From contig NC_066313.1 in the NCBI RefSeq assembly GCF_022539315.1, positions 28,681,059-28,745,058 on the forward strand: 64,000 bases of DNA. Direction: 5' to 3'. The notes under the pieces were generated by a model. That model saw only the letters and a list, made by a program, of their open reading frames with translations. It had not been told where the DNA came from and searched no databases. Position numbers and translations under genes: made by a program. Each line of letters begins with the position of its first letter. Position 1 is the stretch's first letter. This stretch comes from Serinus canaria (taxonomy: Eukaryota; Chordata; Aves; Passeriformes; Fringillidae). Of this stretch, positions 50,115 to 62,900 are shown in pieces.

Positions 50115-51954
50115 TGACTGCTTCCTCTGAAAAGAAAGTAAGAGGAGAGAGCAGCACAGGAAGCACTGATAAACTGCCTGACATTGGAGAAGTTTGTATC
50201 TGGATCAGCTGATAATATGGAGAAACATGGGAAAAAGGAATTGTTTCAGAATATATAGTAATACGCAGAATACAGCAGTAGCTTTTGTATTTTCATAAAT
50301 GTTTCTACTTCATTTACAGCTAAATATTAGTCAGTAAATTCCAAATTCTATTTTCTCTTGTTACCTGGGGTAGTCACACTAAAATCAGGAAGAACACTTA
50401 TACACAGGAGCTAAGCTGGATCTGGATTTTGATATCCAGGCAGCTAAATAGTCTCCAGTGCACATCAGGTACCACTTAGGACCGTGGACAACTGGTGTGC
50501 TTTTCTCATTAACTTCTTAGTTATCATACAGCCTTTCAAAGTATTCTGTGGACCACAGGCTGGAAATCCCGGAACTGAATTTTTACAGAGTGAAATGCGA
50601 TTGCATGTACAAAATGGAAAATATTTTGGATAGATAATTGGTTGGAATCTTGTTAAATACAATAACAAGCAAAGTTTGTATGTGAGACAAAGCTCATAGA
50701 GAAAGGGTTTTAAATCCAGTCAGGCTGGAGATGTGATGAAGAGAAATAATTTCTGATAGTAGAGTCTGAAGCCTATGTCAGTCTGTCATTAGAGATAGAA
50801 ATGAGACAGGAAAACAGCTTTTGCTAATCTTGAGCATCACCAGCTGTTGCTGTGAAGAGCAATCTCACCAGACTTCCCACATGTAATATATGCTAGGCAT
50901 ACTGGCCCTTGGGAACTGGATCTTGGGGAGAGGAGCTGAAAGTTCCATTGATGCACAAACTAAATGTAGCACCTGCCTACTTGAATGGGTGGTCATGTAG
51001 ATTAAAGGTGCTACTGCACTGAGTTTACATGACAGTAACATTTGGAAGAAGAGTGTTCCTCTGGCCCTGGACATGGGCCTGTAACTGCTGCTTCTCAGTA
51101 TAGTAGGAGAGAGAGGCACATAAATGTATGTCAGCTTTTTTGATGAGCAGAGACCAAGGTAACTTAGTCACTGGTCAGGAAAGAATTTTTTTTTGTTATA
51201 AACAGGAAGGCATTTAGAACATTTTCAGATCCTCCACAGTTCTCCATGTGTCTGTCAGTACAAAAGAGTTCTGGTTTTGGTTTTTTTTCTTTTAGATGTG
51301 ACATACCCCAAAGCATCCTGTTTTCTGCAGCTTTGATGTGGTAGAGATTTGAAGAAGACAGATTATTTTCCATTCTTGTAATAGACTTTCACAGGCAGGA
51401 AAAGGGTGATATTTGTGAAAAGAGGAAATGAATACGTTCCTCATGCTGACTGAATAGTAGGTGATGGATTAAGCTGATAAAAAAGTTAAAATTCACATTG
51501 CACCCATGCAAGGCATTTTCAAGGTATTTCTGCATCCCTCCTTTGTTCCCTTTAGAAACAGTACAAGTGTTACTAGAATATACAGTCTGCATAGTAATAT
51601 GTCTGTATTAAGCTCTGCCAAGTCTATGCATGAAGGGCTTATAAAAGATTTATGTGAATTTCTGTGTCTGCTCTTTTATTTGGTGGCAGGTTGCTGTATG
51701 CAGCTATGTACAGTATTCTGTCTTAGAGTAATAGATATTTTTTGGTTATTTGGAAGGAGGGAACTGGTTTTGGACAGTTTACTATATAATACTGTTATCC
51801 TTTTCTATAGGAAGCAGAACAGCTAAGAAAAAGTATTTTTGTACTAGACAAATTACAATATAATTGAGGTTTTTAATACAGGAATGGGAAAAAATGTTTT
51901 ATTCAAAGGTCATTGGAATTTTTTTCAATAAAATGTTCTAATAGCAAGAAACTA

Positions 51955-52195
51955 ATTCCACAGAATCACAGTATCAGTTAGGTTGGAACAGACCTCTGAG
52001 GCCATCAAGTCCCAGCCTTTGAACAAATACCATCTTGTCAGGTAGACCATGGCACTGAGTGCCACATGCCGTCTTTTCTTAAACACCTCCAGGTATGGCA
52101 ACTCCATCGCCTCCCTGGGCAGCCTATTCCAATGATAGACAACTCTTCTGTGAACAAATGCCTCCTCATGCCCAATGTGAACTTCATTCACTGTT
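51955..52195 (-). mobile_element. CR1 LINE 3' fragment, minus strand
   Basis: Starts at the reverse-complemented CR1 3' end (ccacagaatcacagtatcag, then ttaggttggaacagacctctgaggccatcaagtcc). It runs back through the ORF2 tail, whose minus-strand translation reads VVYHWNRLPREAMELPYLEV and FKKRRHVALSAMV. The frame is open over this stretch, so it is less decayed than most copies in the window. It breaks off near 52195. Confidence 0.92.
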
Positions 52196-52697
52196 GTAAT
52201 ATATAAAATTAAATAATTAATTAATTTATCACATTTTTACGTTTCCAGGCACACATGCTAATTTCCAGAATTTAAATTCCAGAGGGCAATCCCTTATGTA
52301 CAAATTATCATTTGTTGTTGGAGAGGGAGGGAAGATCCATGTTAGATAAGCCAGTAACCCAGTTGTTGCTACGTCTTCGGCCCGTCATGCATTTCTTCTA
52401 TGCAGATTTCCTGGAAACAGTGACACTGCTGAGCTTCCTTGATGCTTAGTTTATCTGTGTTGTAAAACAGTTACATTTTGGGGAGAGAGAAACTGAAGAG
52501 TTGAAAACTGTCCATGGTGTTACATGTACTGAACGGGAAGGTGCTCTGAAACAGAGAAAGAAGCCTAAGCAGTAGCTGTATGCAGTTACCCTTTTGGTTC
52601 TGTCATACCAATGCAGTGGGAGGCCAGGAGTCCAGATGAATGTTTCAGTTACGCCTTGATGAGGAATGGGAATGTCACACTGACTGTGCAGCTGTAT

Positions 52698-52735
52698 ATA
52701 TTTCATCTACAAGATGAAAATATTTCATTTACAAG
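52698..52735 (+). repeat. 22-bp imperfect tandem duplication
   Basis: ATATTTCATCTACAAGATGAAA is repeated 22 bases later as ATATTTCATTTACAAGAAG, with few differences. Confidence 0.75.
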
Positions 52736-53915
52736 AAGTGTGGTTTGTCCAAGAGGGTGTGTGCAGTTTCCCTTCCTTGCTGCTGCTGTGCAGGGCACTG
52801 CCTGGTAGTCTTTATTCTCTGGATGATTTCTGTTCAGTGGTATTGTGCATTAGGCCCGAAACTTGCATTTTGTGAGTTTTAGGAGGAAACTCGCTGTGCT
52901 TATGTGTATATTTTCCCATGCATCTAACCAACACAAGGTGACAAATAACACAATTGTTACGGTTACCCTGCCCACTGACCTTTACAACATTTTATGGGAG
53001 GGGTAGTGCAGATGTAATGTGATGTAGGAATGCTTGTCCATGCCCAAATGGAAATAGTTGTTTACTGGATGGCAAGTACTGAAGTTTTATCAGTGGGAGA
53101 ACTAGGCAGGAAAAGTCTGCAGTTTGACTTTGCTAAACTTTTACACAATTTTTCCTCCACATGAAATATTTCCACAGGAGTCTAAGGTGTGTGGAAGATG
53201 CTGGATCACCAGGTGCAGAGATTGAACTCTATCCACTGGAAAGGTAACAGGAACTAGATTTTATCTTCAGAACACAGCCCACACTGCTCCTCACTCCTTG
53301 ACCTGGAAAGGCCTTTCCCAAGGTCAGAAGAGGAGTTTGGTACCCATGGCTTAGTCCTTGGTGTGTCTGTGTTGCAGCTATCAGGGAAGCCAGATAGGTG
53401 CTGGAAACTGAGGTTTTTTTATGATGTCTGCTTGTATTTTTGATGTTCATATTTTAGAGCAAAGACTAACTTCTTCAATGATTTATTTCTTTAGGTTTTT
53501 CTGCAGCAGCCACAGGTCTTCTCTTGCCTCTCATGGGAACACTTAGCCTTTTGATAATGCCTCCTTCACAATGAAGGGAAGAAAGGATGGATCAGCAGGA
53601 ATGTGCAACGGAGTGATGTCCACATGGGGTGTTAACAGTCGTGATGATCCCTGTCCCGCTAACTTGGAGAATTGAATAAAAAAGTTGAATTGTAATCTAT
53701 GAGAGTGTGAGATTCTTTTTGGTACCAAAAAAAAGGGCTGGTTAACTTGAGAAATCTGTTGATACTGTGTCTAAGCCAGAAGAATAAAACCTATTGGGTA
53801 TTCTTCACTTTATTAATCTTTTTTTTGCCCTCCAGGATTTAATTCCTAAGAGTTCTAAATGCTTTATATTGACATGATTAATCTTCCCAAATGCCTTAGA
53901 AACTTTAGCATCGGG

Positions 53916-53948
53916 TTTTATCAGTAATGTTTGTTTTATCAGTAATGT
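53916..53948 (+). repeat. 18-bp tandem duplication
   Basis: TTTTATCAGTAATGTTTG at 53916-53933 is followed directly by a second copy, identical over its first 15 bases. Confidence 0.85.
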
Positions 53949-54891
53949 TACAAGTTCATCTAAGTCACTGAGGATACAAGTCTCCTGAGTTTCAAAAGTG
54001 AAGTCACCATACTGATCATGCTGTACTGCATGGTCACTTTGGTGACTGCTAGAGGAAAAGAGAAGCAACTTGGTTAACCTACCAGAGGTAATGTGCCTTT
54101 GGATTTTGAAGCCACAGTGGCAGGGCTTGTTACAGACATGGATGGGCATGGACATTCTTACTATCTGTTGTTTCTGAAGACAGCTTATCTTACCATGGGT
54201 TATAGATCTGGCATTTGGCTCTCTTGGTTTGTTATTAGTGAAGCACTATAAAGAATTAGACATATACTGGTGACATTTCCATGATGTGCCTACTTGAAAT
54301 TTGTACAAAATTTATAAAAATGAAGCAAAAAGGGGAAGCAAGATGCTGAGTTGGTACATTTTCAGTAAACACCTCTTATCCTTGGCATTTTTCCTATTCC
54401 TTTCATGGATATTCATTTCATGTAAATTTTAATTCCTGTTTTCTGTGTGCTTGTTCTAATTTACACATGAATGTACCTAGGAATGTGGCTGGTAGCCTGT
54501 CTGCAGCTATGCCTTTGCTGCAGTAGCTGCAGTTTATGGTTGGATTTTTTGCAGATCTGTGTGTCACACTGTTCCTTTGGCATTTCTATAAGCTGGTGGA
54601 AATGGCTGCCCAGCACAGTAATGGCCATTTCATCTCTTGTGGTTCAGTGCCTGTTTGTGTGCTGATGCATAAGCTGATGCTTCCTTAAGTGCTCTTCTGC
54701 CTTAATATTTCATGCTTAAAAAGTAGAACAGCTGAGAAGTTTCTAAATTCCTTCCTAGTTTCATATATCCTAGCTTGCTAAGCTGCTTCCAGGCCCTGTA
54801 TGTATTTCAGTTCTCTTATTTTTTTGTGGGTGTTCAGCAGTGTTCTCTGTTCTGCTGCCTCAAGTAGTTTGCTGCTCATGCCTTCGTAGTC

Positions 54892-54914
54892 TTTTTTTTT
54901 CTTTTTTTTTTTTT
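54892..54914. repeat. Poly-T tracts
   Basis: Nine T, a single C, then thirteen T. Low-complexity sequence. Confidence 0.85.
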
Positions 54915-56397
54915 CCCTGGTCTTTTTTCTGCTCTTAACTGGCCAGACATGTTTTTATCCTTGTCCAAAGCACACATGCACATATGGTAGCCTAAGAATA
55001 TTTCTTACTCAGTGTCTATCACAGATAACCATTCTTTGTATTGCTCTAAGAGTGTGTTCTCCTTTTTTCAGAGTGAGAAATGCTCTGTTACTACACATTT
55101 CCTTTTGGTATTTCACAGCCCTAAATGTGTTAGAAGTAAAATAGAAATTAAAAGAAGTTTATCACTGTGTAATGTCTTACTAGCGAGGGAAAGTTAGCAA
55201 ATTGCAATACTGAGCAGAAAGTTCCTGTCTTTTGCACTCATTTTTCTCTCTTTGTTGAGAGGGATTGGTCCTGCAATCCATCTCTTCATGAACCTCACTT
55301 AAAAGTTCCAATTCAAGAGCTGTGGTCAAGAATCTGTTGGTGTCTTGTCAAGTTTTGCTTTCCTTTGTCTTATCTTTCTTTGAATTTAAGTACTGGGTAT
55401 CAACAATTAAATAGTAATTGGATATCCATGATACAATATTTTGATATTACTTGTGCAGTATAGTGAAAACAGAGTAGTAATAGTTCAGTAGTGATAGTAC
55501 TGACCTGTGCTGGTGATGATCAAGGTGTAAACAGTTCCTTTTGCATGTCTGCATTTCCTGTTAATTGCAGTTGTGCTGTTGTGCCAGCTACAGAAGTGGA
55601 GTACTTGTAAAACCCTGCTTTGCTTAGTGTGCTGAGATCTTGGGGTGGGGTATATTTGTGTTGAGGCCAGACTTGGAGAGAGGTTGTAATTTTGTTTAGC
55701 ATTAGATCTGGAAAACCTCTGTAACTTGTCTGGACTGCATTCCCAGTTGTGCATGATGTAAACAGACAGCTATGTCTTGACCACTGTCTTCTTTTATTTT
55801 TCTGGGTAATTTTCCTTATATTTTGCCTTATCACCTTGGTTGCTTCTCTAATCCACTCTTTCCCTGTCTAGACAACTTTGTTTATCACTGTGCATTTACC
55901 TTTAGGTGGTCTGCAAAATCTAGGTTTGGAATCAGACATTGCATCATCATCTCTCTGACCCTCTTATCCCATGCTGTCATCACTTCAGTATTTTTCCAGA
56001 CACAGCTTTGGAGGCTGCCCTGCTGCAATGGTAATGTTGAGAAGGGAGAGCGTGCAGTGCAATGACCAGGTCACCTCAAAAGCCTCAAGGGTGGAATCCT
56101 TGGGAGAGAGGCTGCCCCCGTGTGCTTCTTTCCCCTGCACTGACTCCCTTAGTTTAGCTGGTGGTGCACAGGCCAGTCTGATAAGCACAGGCTGATAAGC
56201 TCACCCCTACATCAGCCTAGACATGGGCTGGTCACGGAGATTGGCCATCACCAGGTCACTGCTGCTGTGCTCTTCTGTGCTTTGCATATGCCTCAGGCTG
56301 AGATTCAGGCAAGCTCCTTGGTCTCCTGAATGTTTGCTTTGGATCTACTCTCCCAGTGGGTGGAAGGGAGTTGAGTAAGTAGTACTGGGCTCCAAAA

Positions 56398-56423
56398 TCA
56401 TGTTAAACACATGTTTAACATGA
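56398..56423. repeat. 26-bp near-perfect palindrome
   Basis: Arms TCATGTTAAACA (56398-56409) and TGTTTAACATGA (56412-56423) are perfect complements around a 2-base centre. It lies about 100 bases upstream of the small ORF at 56522. Confidence 0.85.
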
Positions 56424-56521
56424 GTTTCTGTCAGAGATGGAGTACGCCTCCATATTTTTATCAGCATTTTAATTGAAATAATAATTTGTAGATTTTATAA
56501 CAACACTTCTGAAGATTTCTA

Positions 56522-56749
56522 ATGAAGGCAAAAGTCTTCCTTCTAGTTCTGCTCATCTTTTTCTTCCTGGAGAGCGTATATAGCAGCTCTAGGGAAGAAC
56601 CTGCTGCTTCTTCCCTACAGCCCCCAGGAGTCAGGAGAAAAAGGGATACAACGATATTTTTTCAAGGGAAAAGACTGGGAGGCTGCTCTCTAGCGTTCCT
56701 GGTAACCATCCATGCTCAGCAGCTTAGCAGTAACAACAGTTGTACCTAA
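56522..56749 (+). CDS. Small ORF with a signal-peptide-like start and RRKR site, unrecognised
   Basis: A 75-residue frame from a true ATG. It starts MKAKVFLLVLLIFFFLESVY, a good match to an eukaryotic secretory signal peptide (basic n-region, about 12 hydrophobic residues, small polar residues SSS after it). It then continues with a short acidic stretch, VRRKRD at about residues 38-43, which resembles a furin/prohormone cleavage site, and a C-terminal part with two Cys. The Kozak context is weak (C at -3). I do not recognise a family, and there is no evident partner exon. It could be an unspliced first exon of a secreted peptide precursor, or chance. No function is assigned. Confidence 0.15.
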   Translation: MKAKVFLLVLLIFFFLESVYSSSREEPAASSLQPPGVRRKRDTTIFFQGKRLGGCSLAFLVTIHAQQLSSNNSCT

Positions 56750-59454
56750 CAGTATGATATAGGAAGCAGGGAAAGAAGGGACAGTATCCCTTCCAGCTGT
56801 GATGTCAGTAATGGACCAGAAGTCACATTTCTGTGGGGATGAGGGAGGGTGGAGAACTTGGGCTTTTGGAACAATAAAAAACCAATCTCCACAGTTTTCT
56901 AGTGCCTTCTTTCCAGACTTGTGGACAGTGCTGTGTTACAGGGAAAAATATCTGCTTAATCTTCCCTATAACATCCCTCTGCACAGCTTTCTGGTGTTCG
57001 ATATGCAAGGTAAAACTCTGAGGGAAGAAGTGCTCTCGGAATCATTCAAAGTGCTCTCTGCAGCCTGAATACTTTCGTGTCTTGGATTGGGGATCTCTTG
57101 TCTTAGTCCAGTCTTAGTAACAGCTACAGCTCATGTATTTTGAAAACAGCTGAATTTGTGAGCAGTGAATGGAAATGAACTGCAGCCCAGTTATGAGACT
57201 TCACTCTGGAACAAGCAACCCTTGAAATAGGAGAGGAGGCCCAGTAGAGGGAAAGAAAGAAAGTGTTTTCAGTGTCTAAATTTCAAGATTTAGCTAGGGG
57301 TATGTGTGCAACTTTCTGTTATAACATTGCTGGCTCTGATACCATCAGTTGTCATGGAGTCCCTTTGGGTGGGAGATGTTCAAGCAGTCCAGCCTCGGTT
57401 AGATGCAGGTGACTGGTGTAGGAGCAAAAGAATAAGACAGGTTCTTACTGATGCTTTCCTGTCTAAACTCTATTCCTGTTTCTCCCATTGCTCTACTAAG
57501 GCATCTTTTTTGCATTGTGATTTGGTAGGAGGCTTTTTTGCTTTAATTTCCAAGGTCAACAGTTTTTAGCTGTTGCAGATTTCTCTCCTGCAACCAAATT
57601 AAAGTCTTGAGACTGGCTGTTGTTTTAATGATATCTATGTATCTGTTACCTCTCCTGGAAGGATCAGGTTGGGGCACAGAATTACATTTTTCTGCTCAGT
57701 TTTGTGGGCCGTGCTTAATGTCCCTTTGTGTTTTGCATCACTGGTGTGGAGCCCCTTCTGGTTTTTATACCATCTGAGTTAGCTGTGTTGAAAGTTTAGT
57801 TACTCATCGAGGTGAAGCTGGCATTCAGCATGTGTTACTATAGACTGTACCAAAGATGAGCCTACTTTGGAAGGCAAATAGCCAAAGCAGATGACAAATG
57901 TGACAGAGCACAGGAAGAGAGCATGTCAGTAACTAGAGTTGTAACTCATCTGTGGTGCAGTGACAGCCATCCATTGTGCTGTAGAGTCCATTGGATGGAA
58001 GGAGATGAAAAACAAACAAGATTCTGTCTGTTGGCTGGCCACTATTCTTTGCATGCATCCTATTTTTCACCTTCCTATAGGGAATTACTGCCAGAGTCAC
58101 GCCACGTTTGCAGGTGGAAATGTTTGTTCTTGAGCAGCTGTACAGTGACAGGAAGGGCAGCAGGGACCCACCTGCCTGGGCTTAGGTGCAGTTTTCTGTC
58201 ATGAAGGGAGCCCCCAGTGAGCTACGTGCAGCTGAAGATGCCAGCAACAAAAGCAAGGATGCAGCCCCAGGAATTTAGCATTGAGGACGCTGCAGACCCA
58301 TTTTTGAACAAGTTTTTAAGGCATCCAAGTATTTCAAAATTACTAGTCATAGCCATCAACTTTTGATTAAATTTCCATCTCTTTCCTTTAGCCCACATGA
58401 TTGGTGTTTAATGTCACTGCATTCAGTGTGCCTTGGAGCAGAACACACTGTGGTGCATTGTTTTGTTTGTGTAGAGTTGGCAAGCAGGTCATACATAATG
58501 TGTTGCTTTGGTTGCCTGGAGGAGTTCAGCATCTTTTAATTATGTGTTTCTGGAAGTGTCCTTTAACAGATGTAACCCTTAGGAGCTGGAACAGTGAGGA
58601 TGAGAAGCAAGCTGGTCTGGAGGGATTTGGAAGCAGCTGTTGCGAGCCCAGAATGGTGAGGTGCTTTCAGAGAGGTGAAATTCATGCTCATATGCAATCC
58701 TACTCTTGGAAGTTTTTCTGCAATTCTTATCTTCCCCATTGGTTCTGGAATCCCTCCCAGAGTTTTGGATACACCTCCTCAGGGCAGCAATGCTCCCCTG
58801 TCACTGAACTTCTGATAAAACCTATCCTAAACCTGCACTTTTCTTTTGGATGGAGTGGGTGTGGGCCAGCAGGGTTTGTTTTTCTCACTGGTGTGTCAGA
58901 AGAGCTGCCAATTGTGTCTGTTTCCAGCTGTGGTTTTGTCACAGGCACCTACCAGGGACTGGTGTTTGAATGGCATCTTCTGTGGTGAAGGAGGTGAATT
59001 CCAACATCCCTAAGTCACTTCTAACTGTGCTGGACTTGGATCTTGTTTTGCCAAGTGCACACTGGACCCATTAACTTAATGGAGAGTAGGAAACACAAAC
59101 ATGGAAAAATCAAGCCCAAGATGTCTGAATCACATATTAACAGATACATCTTAATGCAGAGATCTATTTTACTCATTTCTGTTGGTGCACTTAGTAAATA
59201 TAGGCAACAAGACAGCATATCCAACTGCATCACAAGGGGTTTAATTTATCCCTGGCTAAATCAGTCCCTTTCAGTGGATGTGATCGGTGTAAAACATCTC
59301 CCTAGAGGGCGAGTTAGTTTTCTTGAGGCTGTGTTTCCCTCTGCTGGTGTGGAGTTAATACTGCTGATGGTTTTTTTCCTCAAAACCAAGCTTCTGAAGC
59401 TACTTCTTTCTCATACTCCCAAGAAACATTTAAACTTGTTCTTCATCATAAAGT

Positions 59455-59962
59455 TTTTATTACTTATATCCAATCTAAATCTACCCTCTTTCAGTTTAAA
59501 ACTGATCCTTGTTGTGTTCCAGTGTCTCACCACCCTCACATTAAATAATTTCTTCCTAATATCTGATCTAAACCAGATCTCTTTCAGTTTAAAACCATTT
59601 CCTCTCGTGCTATCACTGCATGCCATCACTTGTGAAAAGTCCCTCTCCCGCTCTCTTGTAGCACCACTGAGTACTGGAAGGGGCTCTAAGGTCTCTCTGG
59701 AGCCTCCTCTTCTCCAGGCTGAACAATCCAAACTCTCTTGGCCTGTCTTCACAGCAGAGGCTCTCAAGCCCCCTGATCAGCTTTGTGGCATTCTCTGGAC
59801 TCTGAACAACAGGTCCACATCCATCTTATGCTGTGGGCACCAGAGATGGATGCAGCACTCCAGGTGGGGTTTCATAAGAGTGGAGTAGAGAGGGAGAATT
59901 TACTCCCTCAACCTGCTGCCCACACAGCTTTTGGTACAGCCCAGAATACAGCTGGCTCTCTG
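59455..59962 (-). mobile_element. CR1 LINE fragment, minus strand, with internal duplication
   Basis: Runs in reverse CR1 order: ctctttcagtttaaaac, cactgcatgccatcacttgtg, aaagtccctctcccgctctct, gtactggaaggggctctaagg, cctcctcttctccaggctgaac, ctcttggcctgtcttca, gtggcattctctggactctg, caacaggtccacatccatct and ccagagatggatgcagcactc, then ccaggtggggtttc. The ORF2-tail segment is present twice, 93 bases apart (59461-59501 and 59553-59594). On the minus strand this reads FKLKEIWFRSDIRKK and again [15 protein letters not shown]. The extreme 3' end is missing. It ends against a 12-base A run. Confidence 0.93.
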
Positions 59963-62900
59963 AAAAAAAAAAAAGCACTGTGTGTAAGAGCCTGGACTAT
60001 CTGGCAGCATTAAGCAAGCACAGGGAATGAAACTATTTAAGTTAGAGAGCTGATGTGTTTTGAGACCTGAATATCATAGATGCAGTAAATTCACTGGCTA
60101 TGCATCTCTGCAGGGAGGGCAAGCTGTTGGCAGACCATCTAAGCAAGACAGCTTCTCTATTCCACAAATGATCTCTGCAGGTGTATTTTGATCCTAAAGC
60201 ACCTCTAGTACTCTGGGTATTCCATAGATACCTATCTCCTCCAAGGTGGGCCTTCTTCTGACCAAAGACAATGCAGATTGTCTTCCTTTTGTTCTTAACA
60301 GAACAGCTCAATATCAATAGCAGGTAATTCAGAGATTTCCTTAGCTGTTACACATCACCTCTCAGTGTAAGTGGGGTTCAGGAAAGGAGTAGAGGAGACA
60401 GTGCTCAGTGGTATCAATGCCACTTTAAGCCTGTGAACTCTGGGTTTTATATGCTCTGTCTACACAATCAGCAGAAGTCATTACTGCTGCTCAAAATGAT
60501 AGTGTGGTGCAGAATTCAGAATTACTGTTCCATAAAGACTGGTATTCCTCAGCCCATAGTGTGGAATATTTCTGAGGGACACCTATGAAAACAAAATTGT
60601 TTTACAGATACCTAGACAATGCTACGGCAAAGCTCTTCTGTGCCAGAACAGTTAAGTGGAAATATTTTTCAAAGCTGAAAAAGAAAGTGCTTTAGACAAT
60701 CTTCACATTCAGTTGCTTCAGAGTGTTTGCCATTGTTAGAACTTATTTTACGGTAGGAGAGAGTTACATTCAATAGCAATATCTGCCTGCTACTTACCAG
60801 TGCAATAAAAATCCAGTGTCTCATCCCTACAGCACTTCAGGTTTTTCAACCCTTCACAAAACCATTGTTTGAACCACTATTTTCTTCTTCAGTCTATTAT
60901 TTATTAACAAAGATGACTTTTTAGTGGTTGTTATTTCAGCTTGCAAAGACAAACTGTATGTCAAAATCAAAGTTTCCAAAGTATTCTATTCAGAACCACG
61001 AAACTTAATCCCATATTTATCTTAAAAAATGGTGTCATACTTTTCCGATGACCAAGACTTAGGAATGCCTTTGCTTTTAAGTTTGTTTCGTGTAGTTGAG
61101 TGTTTTCTCAATGAGCCTAATCATTCTGAAATTAGCAAAACTGTCACACCGTTGTGAATTGACAATTTAAGCCCTAAGACTCAAATAAAATGAGACCCCT
61201 TAGCAGGTCCTTTGATTATACCTTCTTTTGACAGCACAGAACATTTGGATCAAAGGCCAGCAGACACATCCAGCTGGAATAGCTTATTCCATAAACAAGC
61301 TCAGTCTTCTGCTGCATGGTCTCCTAAGCAGTTTCCAGAGCTGCTGCAAGCATTACCTGCCAGTTGTAGGGAGGGTAGTATTCAGCTGAAATCCCAGCTC
61401 AGTACACTGCCAAGACCAGGCTGTAGCTCATCACCATAAGTGGGATCCACAAAAAAAAGGTTTGTTTTTGAATTCCAAGACTTACTGATCTATTACTGGT
61501 TTTCAGCAAGTGAAAATCCCATGACACATCTTCTTGTACCTGGCCTGTGACTTTAACATTCTAGAAAAATAAGAAATTAGGAGAAGACAGAAAGGTTTAT
61601 TCTACTCCTTGCTTTTTGGGAGTGGGACACAAAAATATGTTGGGTACACATTATCCTTGATGCAGAAATATTTCTAAGCTGCTCTGTGTGCAGCTCTGGT
61701 GTGTCTGTGGGTGCTTGAGAAGTTGTAGCTGAACAGAGAGGTGGTTCAGCACAATTGTTTCCCTGTTCCCACTGGTTTCCAGGCTGAATGCTCCTTGTCC
61801 CCTGCCTTTGAATGATTTTCTCTTTCTTGGCTTCTGGCTGTATATATAAACTTCACAATATTTATTTCCCTGCTTTCCCTGTAGCCTCAGTCCTGCTAGT
61901 TCTGGTTCTTAGAGAGTTCTGTGGCCAAGTCTGGCAATTCACAGTCGCTGCTTGCAGGCTGTCCTGCAGTCATCCACCCCTTTTGTGTGCCTCTGGGTGC
62001 TGCTTTTAGCACTTCTGCAGCTGAGCATCATCTGCCTTTCACTTACTGAGTGCTAGTGCAGAGAATGAAGTGAAGGCTTTGAGCAGACAAGGCTAATACC
62101 TGTCTCAACACAGGCGTTTGCTTCTTGCTGTTGAAGCTACATCTCTCCTCACTTTTGGAGTGCTAAAAAGGGATTTGCCAAGTTGATGCATGGGGATGGT
62201 ACAAGTGGTGGGTTAGTCAGCACTGCAGAGGGGCTTCAGCAGCCTCTAAAACTCCTGCACATTCTGAGAGAGCCTGTGCTTGTTTCCAAGCTGCAGTTCC
62301 AACGTGAGCCAGGTATAAGGAAGGATCTCTGGGAAATTTTGTTGAAATTCAATGTTACAGTTCCCTACCTTCATCCTTGGGAAAGCCTGCACTTTGAGGC
62401 AGAAGCTTTCAAAGTGTTTGGTGCAAGGAAAATGCAGCCCTGGAGAATGTAAGCCAGGACCAGTAACTGCAGTTGAAACCAGCTGGCTACAGTGAGGAGA
62501 AGGAACCTTAATGAGGTGCTGCAGTTTTGCTTAGAGTTAAGCTGGACTCTCAAGTAATTTCTGGCCTTTGTAAGAAACAGTTTCTGCCATGTTCTACATG
62601 TGTGCAAAGACACCCTATGGTTATTGCACACGTGGAATGAACCCCAAGTTTGCCCAGAAGTAAAAGTTGCAGCCACAATCATGGAATCTCCTCAGGTAAT
62701 CCCTTCTGGAACAGTAAGGGCTCAGCCCTTGTGTAAAGAGGGCATGTGTGCCTGCAAGGCACAGCTATATTAGTGACATTCCTTTACTCCGGAAAGCAGA
62801 TGTTTCCTAGGGAGCAAACTGCCCAACAGTTCCTGATTATCCACATTTCAGTATTTGAGTGGAGCCAGCTCTGGGCAGAAATCCCAAGTACCAGGTATTT

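Larger units (their letters stand above)
44800..51954. other. Downstream intergenic DNA, no gene recognised
   Basis: AT-rich, with scattered short open frames on both strands that lack domains and coherent splice sites. It contains a short (CAG)n at 48945-48960 and an inverted repeat at 50079-50114. In mammals A2ML1 lies downstream of RIMKLB; I see no alpha-2-macroglobulin-family exon here. Part of it may be an extended RIMKLB 3' UTR. Confidence 0.5.
52200..59454. other. Intergenic DNA, no gene recognised with confidence
   Basis: Contains tandem duplications at 52698-52735 and 53916-53948, T-tracts at 54892-54914, a near-palindrome at 56398-56423 and a small signal-peptide-like ORF at 56522-56749, all listed separately. 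Other open frames are short or lack an ATG. Confidence 0.45.

Noticed and set aside
54471..54665. Cys-rich hydrophobic frame of 64 residues
   Set aside because: The composition reflects TG-rich sequence; there is no ordered cysteine pattern or family match, and no splice or promoter context.
57306..57569. Signal-peptide-like frame reading MQLSVITLLALI
   Set aside because: The frame begins with GTG, not ATG, has no other start nearby, and no family is recognised.
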